DNA from: Mycolicibacterium litorale
GTDB taxonomy: Bacteria; Actinomycetota; Actinomycetes; Mycobacteriales; Mycobacteriaceae
Length of the DNA: 64,000 bases
Direction: 5' to 3'
Assembly (NCBI RefSeq): GCF_014218295.1
Contig: NZ_AP023287.1
Span: forward strand, 4,836,001 to 4,900,000
In this document: positions 1 through 8,669 of the stretch, one piece after another
How positions within the stretch are numbered: the stretch's first letter is position 1
Layout of the letters: each line of letters starts with the position of its first letter
The notes under the pieces: generated by a model
Database searches by the model: none
Seen by the model: only the letters and a program-made list of their open reading frames with translations
Told to the model about the DNA's origin: nothing
Made by a program: the position numbers and the translations under genes

Positions 1-17
1 ACTGTGCTAGCGTACCA

Positions 18-31
18 AGCAAGTGCTTGCT
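18..31. promoter_or_regulatory. KstR2 operator upstream of echA20
   Basis: The sequence AGCAAGTGCTTGCT fits the KstR2 consensus AnCAAGnnCTTGnT at every fixed position, and the palindrome extends to AAGCAAG-N2-CTTGCTT (17-32). It lies 25 bp before the echA20 start, where the TetR repressor KstR2 is expected to control the echA20-ipdABC operon. KstR2 itself is encoded at 7267-7884. The consensus is established for mycobacteria; binding here is inferred. Confidence 0.88.
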
Positions 32-56
32 TAGGTAGCCACCCCAGGAGCCGTCA

Positions 57-812
57 ATGACGATCACGTCCAAGACAGTGGAACCGGGCATCGTCTCGGT
101 CACCGTCGACTACCCGCCCGTCAACGCGATCCCCTCGCGCGGTTGGTTCGAACTCGGTGACGCCATCACCGCCGCCGGCCGCGACCGCAGCACCCACGTG
201 GTGATCCTGCGCGCCGAGGGCCGGGGCTTCAACGCCGGTGTCGACATCAAGGAGATGCAGAACACCGAGGGTTTCACCGCGCTCATCGACGCCAATCGCG
301 GCTGCTTCCACGCCTTCCGGGCGGTCTACGAGTGTGAGGTCCCCGTCGTCGCGGCGGTCAACGGCTTCTGCGTCGGCGGCGGCATCGGTCTGGTCGGCAA
401 CGCAGACGTGATCGTCGCCTCCGACGACGCCACGTTCGGGCTGCCCGAGGTCGAGCGCGGCGCGCTCGGTGCCGCGACTCATCTGTCGCGGCTGGTGCCC
501 CAGCACATGATGCGCCGACTGTTCTTCACCGCGGCGACCGTGGGCGCGGACACCCTGCACCACTTCGGTTCGGTGCACGAGGTGGTGCCGCGGGCCGATC
601 TCGACGAGGCCGCCCTGCGGGTGGCCCGTGACATCGCCGCCAAGGACACCCGGGTGATCCGCGCTGCGAAGGAGGCCCTCAACCTCATCGACGTCCAGCG
701 CGTCAACTCCAGTTACCGCATGGAGCAGGGTTTCACGTTCGAACTGAACCTCGCCGGGGTGTCCGACGAGCATCGCGACGCGTTCGCGGGGACGGACAAG
801 GGATCGAAATGA
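57..812 (+). CDS. echA20: EchA20, ring D-opening enoyl-CoA hydratase/hydrolase family enzyme of steroid catabolism
   Basis: A 251-residue crotonase-fold protein. The oxyanion-hole stretches NAGVDIKEM (near residue 62) and GGGIGLVGNAD (near 105) are visible, and length and placement match Rv3550. In the known pathway EchA20 hydrolyses the five-membered D ring of the bicyclic CoA ester (HIEC-CoA) to give the IpdAB substrate. It is the first gene of an operon behind a KstR2 operator; AGGAG at 46-50 precedes the ATG, and its stop overlaps the ipdA start by 4 nt (ATGA). Expression should rise when KstR2 binds HIP-CoA. Function is assigned from family and synteny. Confidence 0.9.
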   Translation: MTITSKTVEPGIVSVTVDYPPVNAIPSRGWFELGDAITAAGRDRSTHVVILRAEGRGFNAGVDIKEMQNTEGFTALIDANRGCFHAFRAVYECEVPVVAAVNGFCVGGGIGLVGNADVIVASDDATFGLPEVERGALGAATHLSRLVPQHMMRRLFFTAATVGADTLHHFGSVHEVVPRADLDEAALRVARDIAAKDTRVIRAAKEALNLIDVQRVNSSYRMEQGFTFELNLAGVSDEHRDAFAGTDKGSK

Positions 813-1696
813 GCGACAAGACAACCACACTCGACGAGGCAGTCGCGTCGATCGAGAGCGGGATGACCATCGGCATCGGCGGCTGGGGCTCACGCCGCAA
901 ACCCATGGCTTTCGTCCGGGCGCTGCTGCGCACCGACGTCACCGACCTCACCGTCGTCACCTACGGGGGACCCGATCTCGGGCTGCTGTGCTCGGCGAAC
1001 AAGGTCAAGCGGGTCTACTACGGGTTCGTCTCGCTGGATTCGCCCCCGTTCTACGACCCGTGGTTCGCCAAGGCGCGCACCAGCGGATCGATCGAGGCCC
1101 GGGAGATGGACGAAGGCATGCTGCGGTGCGGTCTGCAGGCCGCCGCACAACGACTTCCGTTCCTGCCGATCCGCGCCGGCCTCGGCAGCGACGTCCGCGC
1201 GTTCTGGGGTGACGAACTCAAGACCGTGCGCTCGCCCTACCCGACGGGCGACGGCTACGAGGAACTCATCGCGATGCCGGCGCTGAACCTCGACGTCGCG
1301 TGCGTGCACATGAACCTCGGTGACGCCCAGGGCAATGCGGCCTACACCGGCATCGACCCCTACTTCGACGACCTGTTCCTGATGTCGGCCCGGAGGCGGC
1401 TGTTGAGCGTCGAGCGGGTGGTGTCCACCGAGGAACTCGTCAAAGCCGTTCCGCCGCAGGCTCTGCTGGTCAACCGGATGATGGTCGACTCCGTCGTCGA
1501 AGCCCCCAACGGCGCCCACTTCACCACCGCGGAACCGGATTACCGCCGCGACGAGAAGTTCCAGCGGCACTACGCCGAGGCCGCCGGATCCGAGGAGTCC
1601 TGGGCCGAGTTCGTCAGCACGTACCTGTCGGGCAGCGAGGACGACTACCAGGCCGCCGTCCGCAGGTTCGCAGAACAGCAGGGAGCCGCGAAATGA
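809..1696 (+). CDS. ipdA: IpdA, alpha subunit of the ring C-cleaving COCHEA-CoA hydrolase
   Basis: A 295-residue protein of the CoA-transferase family I fold (the N-terminal GIGGWGSRRKP loop is typical of the alpha subunit). IpdAB resembles 3-oxoacid CoA-transferases but is established as a hydrolase that opens the last steroid ring, giving the linear MOODA-CoA. The gene is joined to echA20 and ipdB by 4-nt ATGA overlaps, which implies coupled translation and 1:1 subunit synthesis. The order echA20-ipdA-ipdB-ipdC equals Rv3550-Rv3553. No unusual feature was seen. Confidence 0.9.
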   Translation: MSDKTTTLDEAVASIESGMTIGIGGWGSRRKPMAFVRALLRTDVTDLTVVTYGGPDLGLLCSANKVKRVYYGFVSLDSPPFYDPWFAKARTSGSIEAREMDEGMLRCGLQAAAQRLPFLPIRAGLGSDVRAFWGDELKTVRSPYPTGDGYEELIAMPALNLDVACVHMNLGDAQGNAAYTGIDPYFDDLFLMSARRRLLSVERVVSTEELVKAVPPQALLVNRMMVDSVVEAPNGAHFTTAEPDYRRDEKFQRHYAEAAGSEESWAEFVSTYLSGSEDDYQAAVRRFAEQQGAAK

Positions 1697-2442
1697 CCGA
1701 TCCGACCCGTGCCGAGGTGTGCGCCGTCGCGTGCGCCGAACTGTTCCGCGACGCCGGTGAGATCATGGTCAGCCCGATGGCGAACATGGTGTCGATCGGC
1801 GCCCGCCTCGCGCGTCTGACGTTCTCCCCCGACATCCTGCTGACGGACGGGGAGGCCCGTCTGCTGGCGGACACTCCGGCGCTGGGTGGCACGGGCGCCA
1901 TCGAGGGGTGGATGCCGTTCGGCCGCGTCTTCGAGACGCTGACGTGGGGACGGCGCCACGTCGTCATGGGGGCCAATCAGATTGACCGCTACGGCAACCA
2001 GAACCTGTCGGCGTTCGGCCCGATCCAGCACCCGAAGCGGCAGATGTTCGGGGTGCGCGGCGCGCCGGGCAACACCATCAACCACGCCACCAGCTACTGG
2101 GTCGGTGGGCACAGCAAGCGCGTGTTCGGCGAATCCGTCGACATCGTGTCCGGGGTCGGGTGGGACAAGGTCGATCCTGACAACCCGGCGTACCGGTTCC
2201 TCGACGTGTTCCGCGTGGTGAGCAACCTGGGTGTCTTCGACTTCAACGGACCCGATCACCAGATGCGCGCGGTGTCGCTGCATCCCGGTGTGGACGCCGA
2301 CCAGGTCGCCGAGAACACCTCCTTCGAGGTGCACGGCCTGGACTCCGCGGAGACGACGCGGTTGCCGTCCGACGAGGAGCTGCACCTGATCCGCGAGGTC
2401 ATCGACCCGAAGTCACTGCGGGACAGGGAAATCCGGTCGTGA
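1693..2442 (+). CDS. ipdB: IpdB, beta subunit of the COCHEA-CoA hydrolase
   Basis: A 249-residue beta-type subunit of the CoA-transferase I fold. The segment from about residue 90 (GANQIDRYGNQNLSAFG) is the characteristic beta-subunit core. It should pair with IpdA to hydrolyse the ring C bond. Start and stop both overlap the neighbouring genes by 4 nt, so the gene sits tightly inside the KstR2-controlled operon. Family, length and position agree with Rv3552. Confidence 0.9.
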   Translation: MTDPTRAEVCAVACAELFRDAGEIMVSPMANMVSIGARLARLTFSPDILLTDGEARLLADTPALGGTGAIEGWMPFGRVFETLTWGRRHVVMGANQIDRYGNQNLSAFGPIQHPKRQMFGVRGAPGNTINHATSYWVGGHSKRVFGESVDIVSGVGWDKVDPDNPAYRFLDVFRVVSNLGVFDFNGPDHQMRAVSLHPGVDADQVAENTSFEVHGLDSAETTRLPSDEELHLIREVIDPKSLRDREIRS

Positions 2443-3509
2443 CGAGCCTGCGTACCCCGCTGACCGAACTGGTCGGGATCGAACATCCCGTCGTGCAGAC
2501 CGGAATGGGCTGGGTGGCCGGGGCGCGGTTGGTGTCGGCGACGTCCAATGCGGGCGGCCTGGGCATCCTGGCGTCGGCCACCATGACGCTCGAGGAGCTG
2601 CAGACGGCGGTGACGAAGGTCAAGGCCGCCACCGACAAACCGTTCGGCATCAACATCCGGGCCGACGCCGGCGACGCGAACGAACGCATCGACCTGCTGA
2701 TCCGCGAGGGCGTCAAGGTCGCCTCCTTCGCGCTGGCGCCGAAACCCGATCTGATCGCCCGGCTCAAGGAAGCCGGCGTGGTCGTCATCCCGTCGGTCGG
2801 GTTGGCCAAGCACGCCAAGAAGGTCGCCGGGTGGGGTGCCGATGCGGTGATCGTGCAGGGCGGTGAAGGCGGTGGCCACACCGGACCGATCGCGACGACG
2901 CTGCTGCTACCGTCGGTTCTCGACGCGGTCGCCGACACCGGGATGCCGGTGATCGCCGCAGGCGGCTTCTTCGACGGGCGCGGCCTGGCCGCGGCCCTGT
3001 CGTACGGTGCCGCCGGAGTCGCCATGGGCACCCGCTTCCTGTTGACGTCGGACTCGACGGTGCCCGACGCCGTCAAACAGCGCTATCTGCAGGCCGCACT
3101 CGACGGCACCGTCGTCTCGACCCGCGTCGACGGGATGCCGCACCGGGTGCTGCGCACGGGTCTGGTGGAAAAGCTCGAAAGCGGTTCGCCGGTGCGGGGT
3201 TTCGCCGCGGCGGTGGGCAACGCCCAGAAGTTCAAGAAGATGTCCGGCATGACCTGGCGGTCCATGGTCAAGGACGGTCTGGCCATGCGGCACGGCAAAG
3301 ACCTGACCTGGTCGCAGGTGCTGATGGCCGCCAACACCCCGATGCTGCTGAAGGCCGGCCTGGTCGAGGGCAACACCGAGGCCGGCGTGCTGGCGTCGGG
3401 GCAGGTGGCGGGCATCCTCGACGATCTGCCGTCATGCGCCGAACTGGTGCCGGCGATCGTCGCCGACGCCGTCACACACCTGAGGGAGGCGGCGGCACTC
3501 GTGCAGTGA
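2439..3509 (+). CDS. ipdC: IpdC, FMN-dependent nitronate monooxygenase-like oxidoreductase of HIP catabolism
   Basis: A 356-residue FMN TIM-barrel protein of the 2-nitropropane dioxygenase/enoyl reductase superfamily. The N-terminal GMGWVAGARLVSATSNAGG, the central VIVQGGEGGGHTG and the phosphate-binding IAAGGFFDGRGLAAAL are all visible. In C/D-ring degradation IpdC acts on a 5-hydroxy bicyclic CoA intermediate and prepares the ring double bond before EchA20 acts. The GTG start overlaps the ipdB stop. It is the last gene of the operon; a 56-bp gap precedes the unrelated satD-like gene. Assignment is strong for the gene, moderate for the exact reaction. Confidence 0.86.
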   Translation: MTSLRTPLTELVGIEHPVVQTGMGWVAGARLVSATSNAGGLGILASATMTLEELQTAVTKVKAATDKPFGINIRADAGDANERIDLLIREGVKVASFALAPKPDLIARLKEAGVVVIPSVGLAKHAKKVAGWGADAVIVQGGEGGGHTGPIATTLLLPSVLDAVADTGMPVIAAGGFFDGRGLAAALSYGAAGVAMGTRFLLTSDSTVPDAVKQRYLQAALDGTVVSTRVDGMPHRVLRTGLVEKLESGSPVRGFAAAVGNAQKFKKMSGMTWRSMVKDGLAMRHGKDLTWSQVLMAANTPMLLKAGLVEGNTEAGVLASGQVAGILDDLPSCAELVPAIVADAVTHLREAAALVQ

Positions 3510-3534
3510 CCCGCCTGGATGAAGCACTCTGCTG

Positions 3535-3549
3535 AATTCTCACGGAATT
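3535..3549. promoter_or_regulatory. Inverted repeat AATTC-N5-GAATT before the satD-like gene
   Basis: An AT-rich inverted repeat (AATTC at 3535, GAATT at 3545) lies 16 bp before the start of the SatD-like gene, in the only non-coding gap between ipdC and that gene. It may be part of a promoter or operator. No known regulator motif was recognised. Confidence 0.3.
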
Positions 3550-3565
3550 AAGCTAAGGTCTTCAT

Positions 3566-4198
3566 ATGGCGGATGTTAAGCCAGATCCTTCAACGACGGC
3601 TGCGGTCATCGGCGATGTCGTGGCGTCCCGCCGCGCGCCCGACCGGCGTGCCCTGCACCGGCACCTGCGTGCGGCCCTCGATGCCGCCGGGTTCGCGTTC
3701 ACGGTCGGCGACGAATTCCAGGGCAGCCATCCGAGCGTCGGCGCGGCGATCGACGCCGCACTGACCGTCCGCCTGGCCGTCGCGCCGGACATCGACATCC
3801 GCTTCGGCATCGGATGGGGAGCGGTCACGATCCTCGACGCCGAGACCGGCATCCAGGACGGGCCGGGTTGGTGGGCGGCGCGGGAAGCCATCGAGTGGAC
3901 CGCATCGGCGCAACGGCAACCGGGGCTCGCCGCGGTGCGCACCTCGTATCGCCGGGACGCCGACACCGCCGGACCGGATGTCGACGCCGTCAACGCCGCG
4001 CTGTTGTGTCGGGACCACCTGCTTGGATCACTCGATGACCGATCACTGCGGATCCTGAAGGGCCTGTTGAGCAACCACACCAAGAAGGACATCGCGGCCG
4101 CCGAACAGGTCAGCGCCTCGGCGGTGTCGCAGCGCGCCGGCCGCGACGGGCTGGACCTGCTCGTGCTGACCTCGAGCTACCTGCGCGGTGTCCGGTGA
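3566..4198 (+). CDS. SatD-family protein with a C-terminal HTH-like segment
   Basis: A 210-residue protein opening with AVIGDVVASRRAPDRRAL, the hallmark N-terminus of the SatD family. A helical stretch around residues 160-190 (SNHTKKDIAAAEQVSASAVSQRA) looks like a helix-turn-helix. The molecular function of SatD proteins is unknown; the family is named from a Streptococcus acid-tolerance locus. Its stop overlaps the start of a DUF3307-type membrane protein, a pairing seen in many bacteria. It interrupts the ipdC-fadA6 synteny known from M. tuberculosis. No KstR2 site precedes it, so it is probably outside the steroid regulon. Confidence 0.75.
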   Translation: MADVKPDPSTTAAVIGDVVASRRAPDRRALHRHLRAALDAAGFAFTVGDEFQGSHPSVGAAIDAALTVRLAVAPDIDIRFGIGWGAVTILDAETGIQDGPGWWAAREAIEWTASAQRQPGLAAVRTSYRRDADTAGPDVDAVNAALLCRDHLLGSLDDRSLRILKGLLSNHTKKDIAAAEQVSASAVSQRAGRDGLDLLVLTSSYLRGVR

Positions 4199-4944
4199 GT
4201 GCGCTGGCCGTCCTGCTGATCGCGGTCAGCCTGGCCGACATGTGCCGCCGGCTGACGCACCGGACTTGGCTGCCCGTCGCGGTGGTCCCGGCCACGGTGG
4301 TGGGCTGCGCCCTGCTCGCCGGGCTCTGGCATCGCGGCGACATCCCGCTGCTCGCGATCGGCGTCGCCGCCGGCATTGCCTGGGAGGTGCTCGGCGCACG
4401 CGCCGAACGCACCGGGCACCGCCCGTGGGCGCCGCTCCTGGTGCTGGGCGCGGCCGCCGCCACGCTGATCGTGCTGTCCGGGTGGGCGTCGGAGGTGACG
4501 GGGCTGATCGCCCGGTGGTCGGCGTGGACGCAGCTGCCCGGGGTGGGCACGCTCAGCGCCGACCGGCTGCTGATGGTGGTAGCCGTCATCCTGCTGCAGT
4601 CGGTCACCGGTAACCAGCTGGTGCGGCTGGTACTGGCGTCGGTCGGCGCGGTCAAACCCGCCGGGCAGCCGCAAGCCTCGGACCGGCTCAAGGGTGGGCG
4701 ATTACTCGGGCCGATGGAACGCCTGCTCATCCTGGGGCTCGGCGTGGCCGGTCAGTTGGCCGCCGCCACCGCCGTCGTCGCCGCCAAGAGCATCATCCGG
4801 TTCCCGGAGATCAACGCGCAGAAGGCGAAAGCCAATGGCAACGGGGACCTGGGGATCGGCATCGACGAGGTGACCGAGTACTTCCTGGTGGGCAGCTTCG
4901 CGAGCTGGATCATCGCGCTCGGTGGGCTGGCGCTGGCGCAATAA
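4195..4944 (+). CDS. DUF3307-type integral membrane protein paired with SatD
   Basis: A 249-residue membrane protein with about six hydrophobic segments. The C-terminal block PMERLLILGLG...AAKSIIRFPEI...VTEYFLVGSFASWIIAL is the conserved part of DUF3307 proteins. The GTG start overlaps the satD-like stop (GTGA), so the two are almost certainly co-translated and may work together at the membrane. No enzymatic motif is visible, and no function can be assigned. Confidence 0.72.
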   Translation: MSALAVLLIAVSLADMCRRLTHRTWLPVAVVPATVVGCALLAGLWHRGDIPLLAIGVAAGIAWEVLGARAERTGHRPWAPLLVLGAAAATLIVLSGWASEVTGLIARWSAWTQLPGVGTLSADRLLMVVAVILLQSVTGNQLVRLVLASVGAVKPAGQPQASDRLKGGRLLGPMERLLILGLGVAGQLAAATAVVAAKSIIRFPEINAQKAKANGNGDLGIGIDEVTEYFLVGSFASWIIALGGLALAQ

Positions 4945-4977
4945 CCGCAATCGCCCGTGGGCCGGCGATGGCGTTCC

Positions 4978-4983
4978 TACACT
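4978..4983 (+). promoter_or_regulatory. -10 element of a leaderless promoter (TACACT)
   Basis: TACACT ends exactly 7 nt before the ATG at 4990, placing it at -12 to -7 if transcription begins at the start codon. No Shine-Dalgarno sequence is present. This supports both the chosen start and a leaderless transcript. Confidence 0.65.
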
Positions 4984-4989
4984 CCCGGC

Positions 4990-6102
4990 ATGAAGACCAA
5001 CGCGGCGATTCTGTGGGAGTACGGGGGCGACTGGACGGTCGAGGAGGTCGACCTCGATCCCCCGGGTGACGGCGAGGTGCTGGTGTCGTGGGAGGCCACC
5101 GGCCTGTGCCACTCCGACGAACACGTCCGCACGGGCGACCTGCCCGGACCACTCCCCCTGATCGGCGGTCACGAGGGCGCCGGTGTGGTGCAGGAGGTGG
5201 GCCAGGGCGTCATCGGCCTGGCACCCGGTGACCACGTCGTCGCGTCGTTCCTGCCGGCATGCGGACGGTGCCGCTTCTGTTCGACCGGGCACCAGAACCT
5301 CTGCGACCTCGGGGCGATGATCATGACCGGCACCCAGCTCGACGGCAGCTACCGCCGTCGCGCCCGGGGCCAGGACGTCGGCGTGATGGCACTCGTCGGC
5401 ACCTTCTCGCAGTACGGCACCGTACCGGAGGCCTCGGTCGTCAAGATCGACGACGACCTGCCGTTGGCGCGGGCGTGCCTGCTCGGTTGCGGCGTCACCA
5501 CCGGGTGGGGTTCGGCCGTGAACACCGCCGACGTGCAGCCGGGTGACACCGTGGTCGTCGTCGGTCTGGGCGGGATCGGCAGCGGAGCCGTCCAGGGCGC
5601 CCGGCTGGCGGGCGCCGAGAAGATCATCGTCGTCGACCTGGTGGAGGCCAAGCGCGACAAGGCCTTCCAGTTCGGCGCCACGCACTTCGTGACGTCGATG
5701 GCCGAAGCCACCGCGTTGGTCGCCGACCTCACCCGCGGTGTGATGGCCGACTCGGCGATCCTGACGGTCGGGCTCCTCGAGGGGTCGATGATCGAGGACG
5801 CGCTCACCGTCATCCGCAAGGGCGGCGCGGTGGTGGCGACCGCGATCGCGTCGATGACCGACACCACCGCCAACCTCGGGCTGATGATGTTCACGCTCTT
5901 CCAGAAGCGCCTGCTGGGCAGCCTCTACGGCGAGGCGAACCCGCGCGCCGACATCCCCCGGCTGCTGTCGCTGTACCGCGAGGGCAAGCTACTGCTCGAC
6001 GAGACCGTCACCCACGAGTACAAACTCGCCGAGGTCAACGAGGGCTACGCCGACATGCGCGCGGGCCGCAACATCCGCGGCGTGATCCTGCACGATCATT
6101 GA
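4990..6102 (+). CDS. NDMA-dependent type zinc alcohol dehydrogenase
   Basis: A 370-residue medium-chain zinc dehydrogenase. The catalytic zinc site shows as GLCHSDEH and GGHEGAG, the structural zinc site as four cysteines in CGRCRFCSTGHQNLC, and the nucleotide fold as VVVVGLGGIGSGAVQGARLAGA. The sequence is typical of the mycobacterial NDMA-dependent alcohol dehydrogenases (AdhD-like). These carry a tightly bound nicotinamide cofactor and oxidise alcohols with a non-NAD electron acceptor. The upstream in-frame ATG at 4957 was rejected because the ATG at 4990 is preceded by an ideal leaderless -10 box. The gene is flanked by steroid genes, but no KstR2 site was found; the substrate is unknown. 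Confidence 0.82.
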   Translation: MKTNAAILWEYGGDWTVEEVDLDPPGDGEVLVSWEATGLCHSDEHVRTGDLPGPLPLIGGHEGAGVVQEVGQGVIGLAPGDHVVASFLPACGRCRFCSTGHQNLCDLGAMIMTGTQLDGSYRRRARGQDVGVMALVGTFSQYGTVPEASVVKIDDDLPLARACLLGCGVTTGWGSAVNTADVQPGDTVVVVGLGGIGSGAVQGARLAGAEKIIVVDLVEAKRDKAFQFGATHFVTSMAEATALVADLTRGVMADSAILTVGLLEGSMIEDALTVIRKGGAVVATAIASMTDTTANLGLMMFTLFQKRLLGSLYGEANPRADIPRLLSLYREGKLLLDETVTHEYKLAEVNEGYADMRAGRNIRGVILHDH

Positions 6103-6118
6103 ACTCCTCGCCCCGAGA

Positions 6119-7267
6119 TCAGAGGCGCTCGATGATCGTGACGTTCGCGGTGCCGCCGCCCTCGCACATCGTCTGCAACCCGTAGCGGCCGCCGGTGCGC
6201 TCGAGTTCGTTGAGCATCGTGGCGAACAGCTTGGCGCCCGTGGCGCCGAGCGGGTGTCCGAGCGCGATGGCGCCGCCGTTCGGGTTGACCTTCTCGGGGT
6301 CGGCCTTGGTCTCCTTGAGCCAGGCGATGACCACCGGCGCGAACGCCTCGTTGATCTCGACGACGTCGATGTCGTCGATCGACAGCCCGGTCTTGTCCAG
6401 CGCGTAGCGCGTCGCAGGGATCGGGCCGGTCAGCATGAACACCGGGTCGGCGCCGCGGGCGCTGATGTGGTGGATGCGCGCGCGGGGCGTGAGGCCGTGG
6501 GCCTTGACGGCCTGTTCGGAGGCCAGCAGCACCGCACTCGAACCGTCCGAGATCTGGCTAGCCACCGCGGCGGTCAGCCGACCGCCCTCGGCCAGCGGCT
6601 TCAGCGACGCCAGCTTCTCCAGCGTCGACTCACGCGGCCCCTCGTCGACACCGAAGTCACCCACCGGGATGATCTCGTTGTCGAAGTGGCCGCCGCGAAT
6701 CGCGCCGAAGGCCCGCTGGTGGCTGGTGTAGGCGAACTGCTCCATCTCCTCGCGGGAGATGTCCCACTTCTCCGCGATCAGCTCGGCGCCGCGGAACTGC
6801 GAGATCTCCTCGTCGCCGTAGCGGTGCCGCCAGTTCTCCGATTCGCCGGTTGGCGAGGTGAACCCGAACTCCTTGCCCACCACCATCGCCGAGGCGATCG
6901 GGATCTGGCTCATGTTCTGCATGCCGCCGGCCAGGATGATGTCGGCCGTACCGGACATGATCGCCTGTGCGCCGAAGGAGATCGCCTGCTGGCTCGACCC
7001 GCACTGCCGGTCGACGGTGACACCCGGCACCTCTTCGGGGTACCCGGCGGCCAGCCACGCGTTGCGGCCGATGTTGCCGGCCTGCCCGCCGAGCGCGTCC
7101 ACGCACCCGACGATGACGTCGTCGACGGCGCCGGGGTCCACGTCGACGCGGTCGAAGATGCCGCGGAAGGCGTGCACGCCCAGGTCGATCGGGTGCACGT
7201 GGGCCAGTGAACCGCCCCGCTTGCCGACGGGCGTCCGCACAGCGTCGATGACATACGCCTCGGGCAT
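6119..7267 (-). CDS. fadA6: FadA6, thiolase of steroid C/D-ring catabolism
   Basis: A 382-residue thiolase. The nucleophilic cysteine lies in VDRQCGSSQQAI (near residue 90); the C-terminal NGGAIALGHPLGATGA holds the catalytic histidine and CEGGGTAN the second catalytic cysteine. FadA6 is thought to cleave the beta-keto CoA ester formed after IpdAB opens the last ring, releasing acetyl-CoA. The start codon overlaps the kstR2 stop by 1 nt (TAATG), so it is the last gene of the fadE30-ipdF-kstR2-fadA6 operon driven from the operator at 9861-9874. Confidence 0.88.
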   Translation of the reverse strand: MPEAYVIDAVRTPVGKRGGSLAHVHPIDLGVHAFRGIFDRVDVDPGAVDDVIVGCVDALGGQAGNIGRNAWLAAGYPEEVPGVTVDRQCGSSQQAISFGAQAIMSGTADIILAGGMQNMSQIPIASAMVVGKEFGFTSPTGESENWRHRYGDEEISQFRGAELIAEKWDISREEMEQFAYTSHQRAFGAIRGGHFDNEIIPVGDFGVDEGPRESTLEKLASLKPLAEGGRLTAAVASQISDGSSAVLLASEQAVKAHGLTPRARIHHISARGADPVFMLTGPIPATRYALDKTGLSIDDIDVVEINEAFAPVVIAWLKETKADPEKVNPNGGAIALGHPLGATGAKLFATMLNELERTGGRYGLQTMCEGGGTANVTIIERL

Positions 7268-7884
7268 TATTCGTCTCCTTCAGAAGGGTTGGCGGTGATT
7301 CCGCCGAGGACTATGGACAGGTACTGCCTGCCGACCTCGTCGGCCGAGAGGGGTCCGCCCGGCTGATACCAGCGGACCGACACCCAGGTGGTGTCCCGGA
7401 TGAAGCGGTAGATCAGATCGACGTCGATGTCGGGCCGGAAGTAGCCCTCCGCGATGCCCTGGTTGAGGACCTCGATCCACATCTTGCGCTGTTCGCGGTT
7501 GCGCTCCTCGACGTAGGAGAAGCGCGGTTGCGACGAAAGCCGCTTGGCCTCGTCCTGGTAGATGACGACCTGTGCGTGCCGCGTGGCGATCGCCTCGAAC
7601 GACGCCATGAACAGGCCCTTGAGCCGTTCGAGCGGATTGGGTTCCGTCTCGACGATCTGGTGGTACCGCTCGAACAGCCAGTCGAGGAAACCGCGCAGCA
7701 GTTCGTCGATCATCTCCTCCTTCGAGGAGAAGTGGTGATAGAGGCTGCCCGACAGGATGCCCGCCGAGTCGGCGATGTCGCGCACCGTGGTGGCCCGCAG
7801 CCCGCGCTCGGCGAACATCGTCGCGGCGAGCTCGAGGAGCTCGTCGCGCCGGGTCGGCGGCTGGCTGGCTGCGGGGCTGCTCAT
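7267..7884 (-). CDS. kstR2: KstR2, TetR-family repressor of the HIP regulon
   Basis: A 205-residue TetR regulator. The N-terminal helix-turn-helix spans about residues 12-58 (ATTVRDIADSAGILSGSLYHHF), followed by an all-helical ligand domain. KstR2 is known to bind AnCAAGnnCTTGnT and to release it on binding HIP-CoA, the product of FadD3. Two such operators lie in this window. The ATG at 7884 was chosen because it forms an ATGA overlap with the ipdF stop; longer in-frame extensions run through ipdF. As the third gene of its own regulated operon, it is autoregulated. Confidence 0.9.
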   Translation of the reverse strand: MSSPAASQPPTRRDELLELAATMFAERGLRATTVRDIADSAGILSGSLYHHFSSKEEMIDELLRGFLDWLFERYHQIVETEPNPLERLKGLFMASFEAIATRHAQVVIYQDEAKRLSSQPRFSYVEERNREQRKMWIEVLNQGIAEGYFRPDIDVDLIYRFIRDTTWVSVRWYQPGGPLSADEVGRQYLSIVLGGITANPSEGDE

Positions 7885-8669
7885 GGGTGCTGGCTCGATA
7901 CGGAGATGACCTCGCCGGTCAGGTAGCTGGAGTAGTCGCTGGCGAGGAACGCAATGGTAGCCGCCACCTCCCACGGCTCGGCGGCGCGGCCGAACGCCTC
8001 GCCCTGCGAGAGCCGGTCGAGCAGGTCCGACGAGCTGACCTTCTCGAGGAACTTGTGGCGGGCGATGCTGGGCGAGACCGCGTTGATCCGCACCCCGTGC
8101 TCGACGGCCTCGATCGCGCTGCAGCGGGTCAGCGCCATCACGCCGGCCTTGGCCGCGGCGTAGTGCGCCTGCGAATGCTGGGCCCGCCAGCCCAGCACGC
8201 TGGCGTTGTTGACGATGACGCCGCCGTGGTCGGCCTCGCGGAAATAGCGCAGGGCGGCGCGGGTGGCCCGCATGACCGAGGTCAAGGTCACGTTGAGCAC
8301 GCGGTCCCATTCCTCGTCGGTCATGTCGACCACCGGCGTCTCGCCGCCGAGGCCGGCGTTGTTCACCAGCACGTCGAGCCGGCCCATGCGGGCGGTCGTC
8401 GAGGAGATCAGCGCGTCGACCTGCGCGGTGGACGTCACGTCGCAGACCACGCTCTCGACCCGGCCGAGGCCGAGTTCGGTGAGCTGGTCCCGGGTTTCGC
8501 CCAGCCGGCGTTCGTGGTGGTCGGAGATGACGACGTCGGCGCCCTCGTTGAGCGCCCGCCGCGCGACCGCCGAGCCGATGCCGGTGCCGGCCGCCGCGGT
8601 CACCACGACCACCTTGCCGGTCAGCAGGCCGTGGCCCTCGATCTCCTTCGGCGCTTCGCTCAGGCTCAT
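7881..8669 (-). CDS. ipdF: IpdF, short-chain dehydrogenase/reductase of HIP-CoA catabolism
   Basis: A 262-residue SDR. The N-terminal glycine loop reads TAAAGTGIGSAVARR, followed by NNAG near residue 100 and the active site S...YAAAK (HYAAAKAGV). IpdF is reported to reduce/oxidise the C5 oxygen of HIP-CoA derivatives during ring C/D breakdown, matching Rv3559c. The ATG at 8669 overlaps the fadE30 stop by 4 nt, and its own stop overlaps the kstR2 start. Confidence 0.86.
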   Translation of the reverse strand: MSLSEAPKEIEGHGLLTGKVVVVTAAAGTGIGSAVARRALNEGADVVISDHHERRLGETRDQLTELGLGRVESVVCDVTSTAQVDALISSTTARMGRLDVLVNNAGLGGETPVVDMTDEEWDRVLNVTLTSVMRATRAALRYFREADHGGVIVNNASVLGWRAQHSQAHYAAAKAGVMALTRCSAIEAVEHGVRINAVSPSIARHKFLEKVSSSDLLDRLSQGEAFGRAAEPWEVAATIAFLASDYSSYLTGEVISVSSQHP

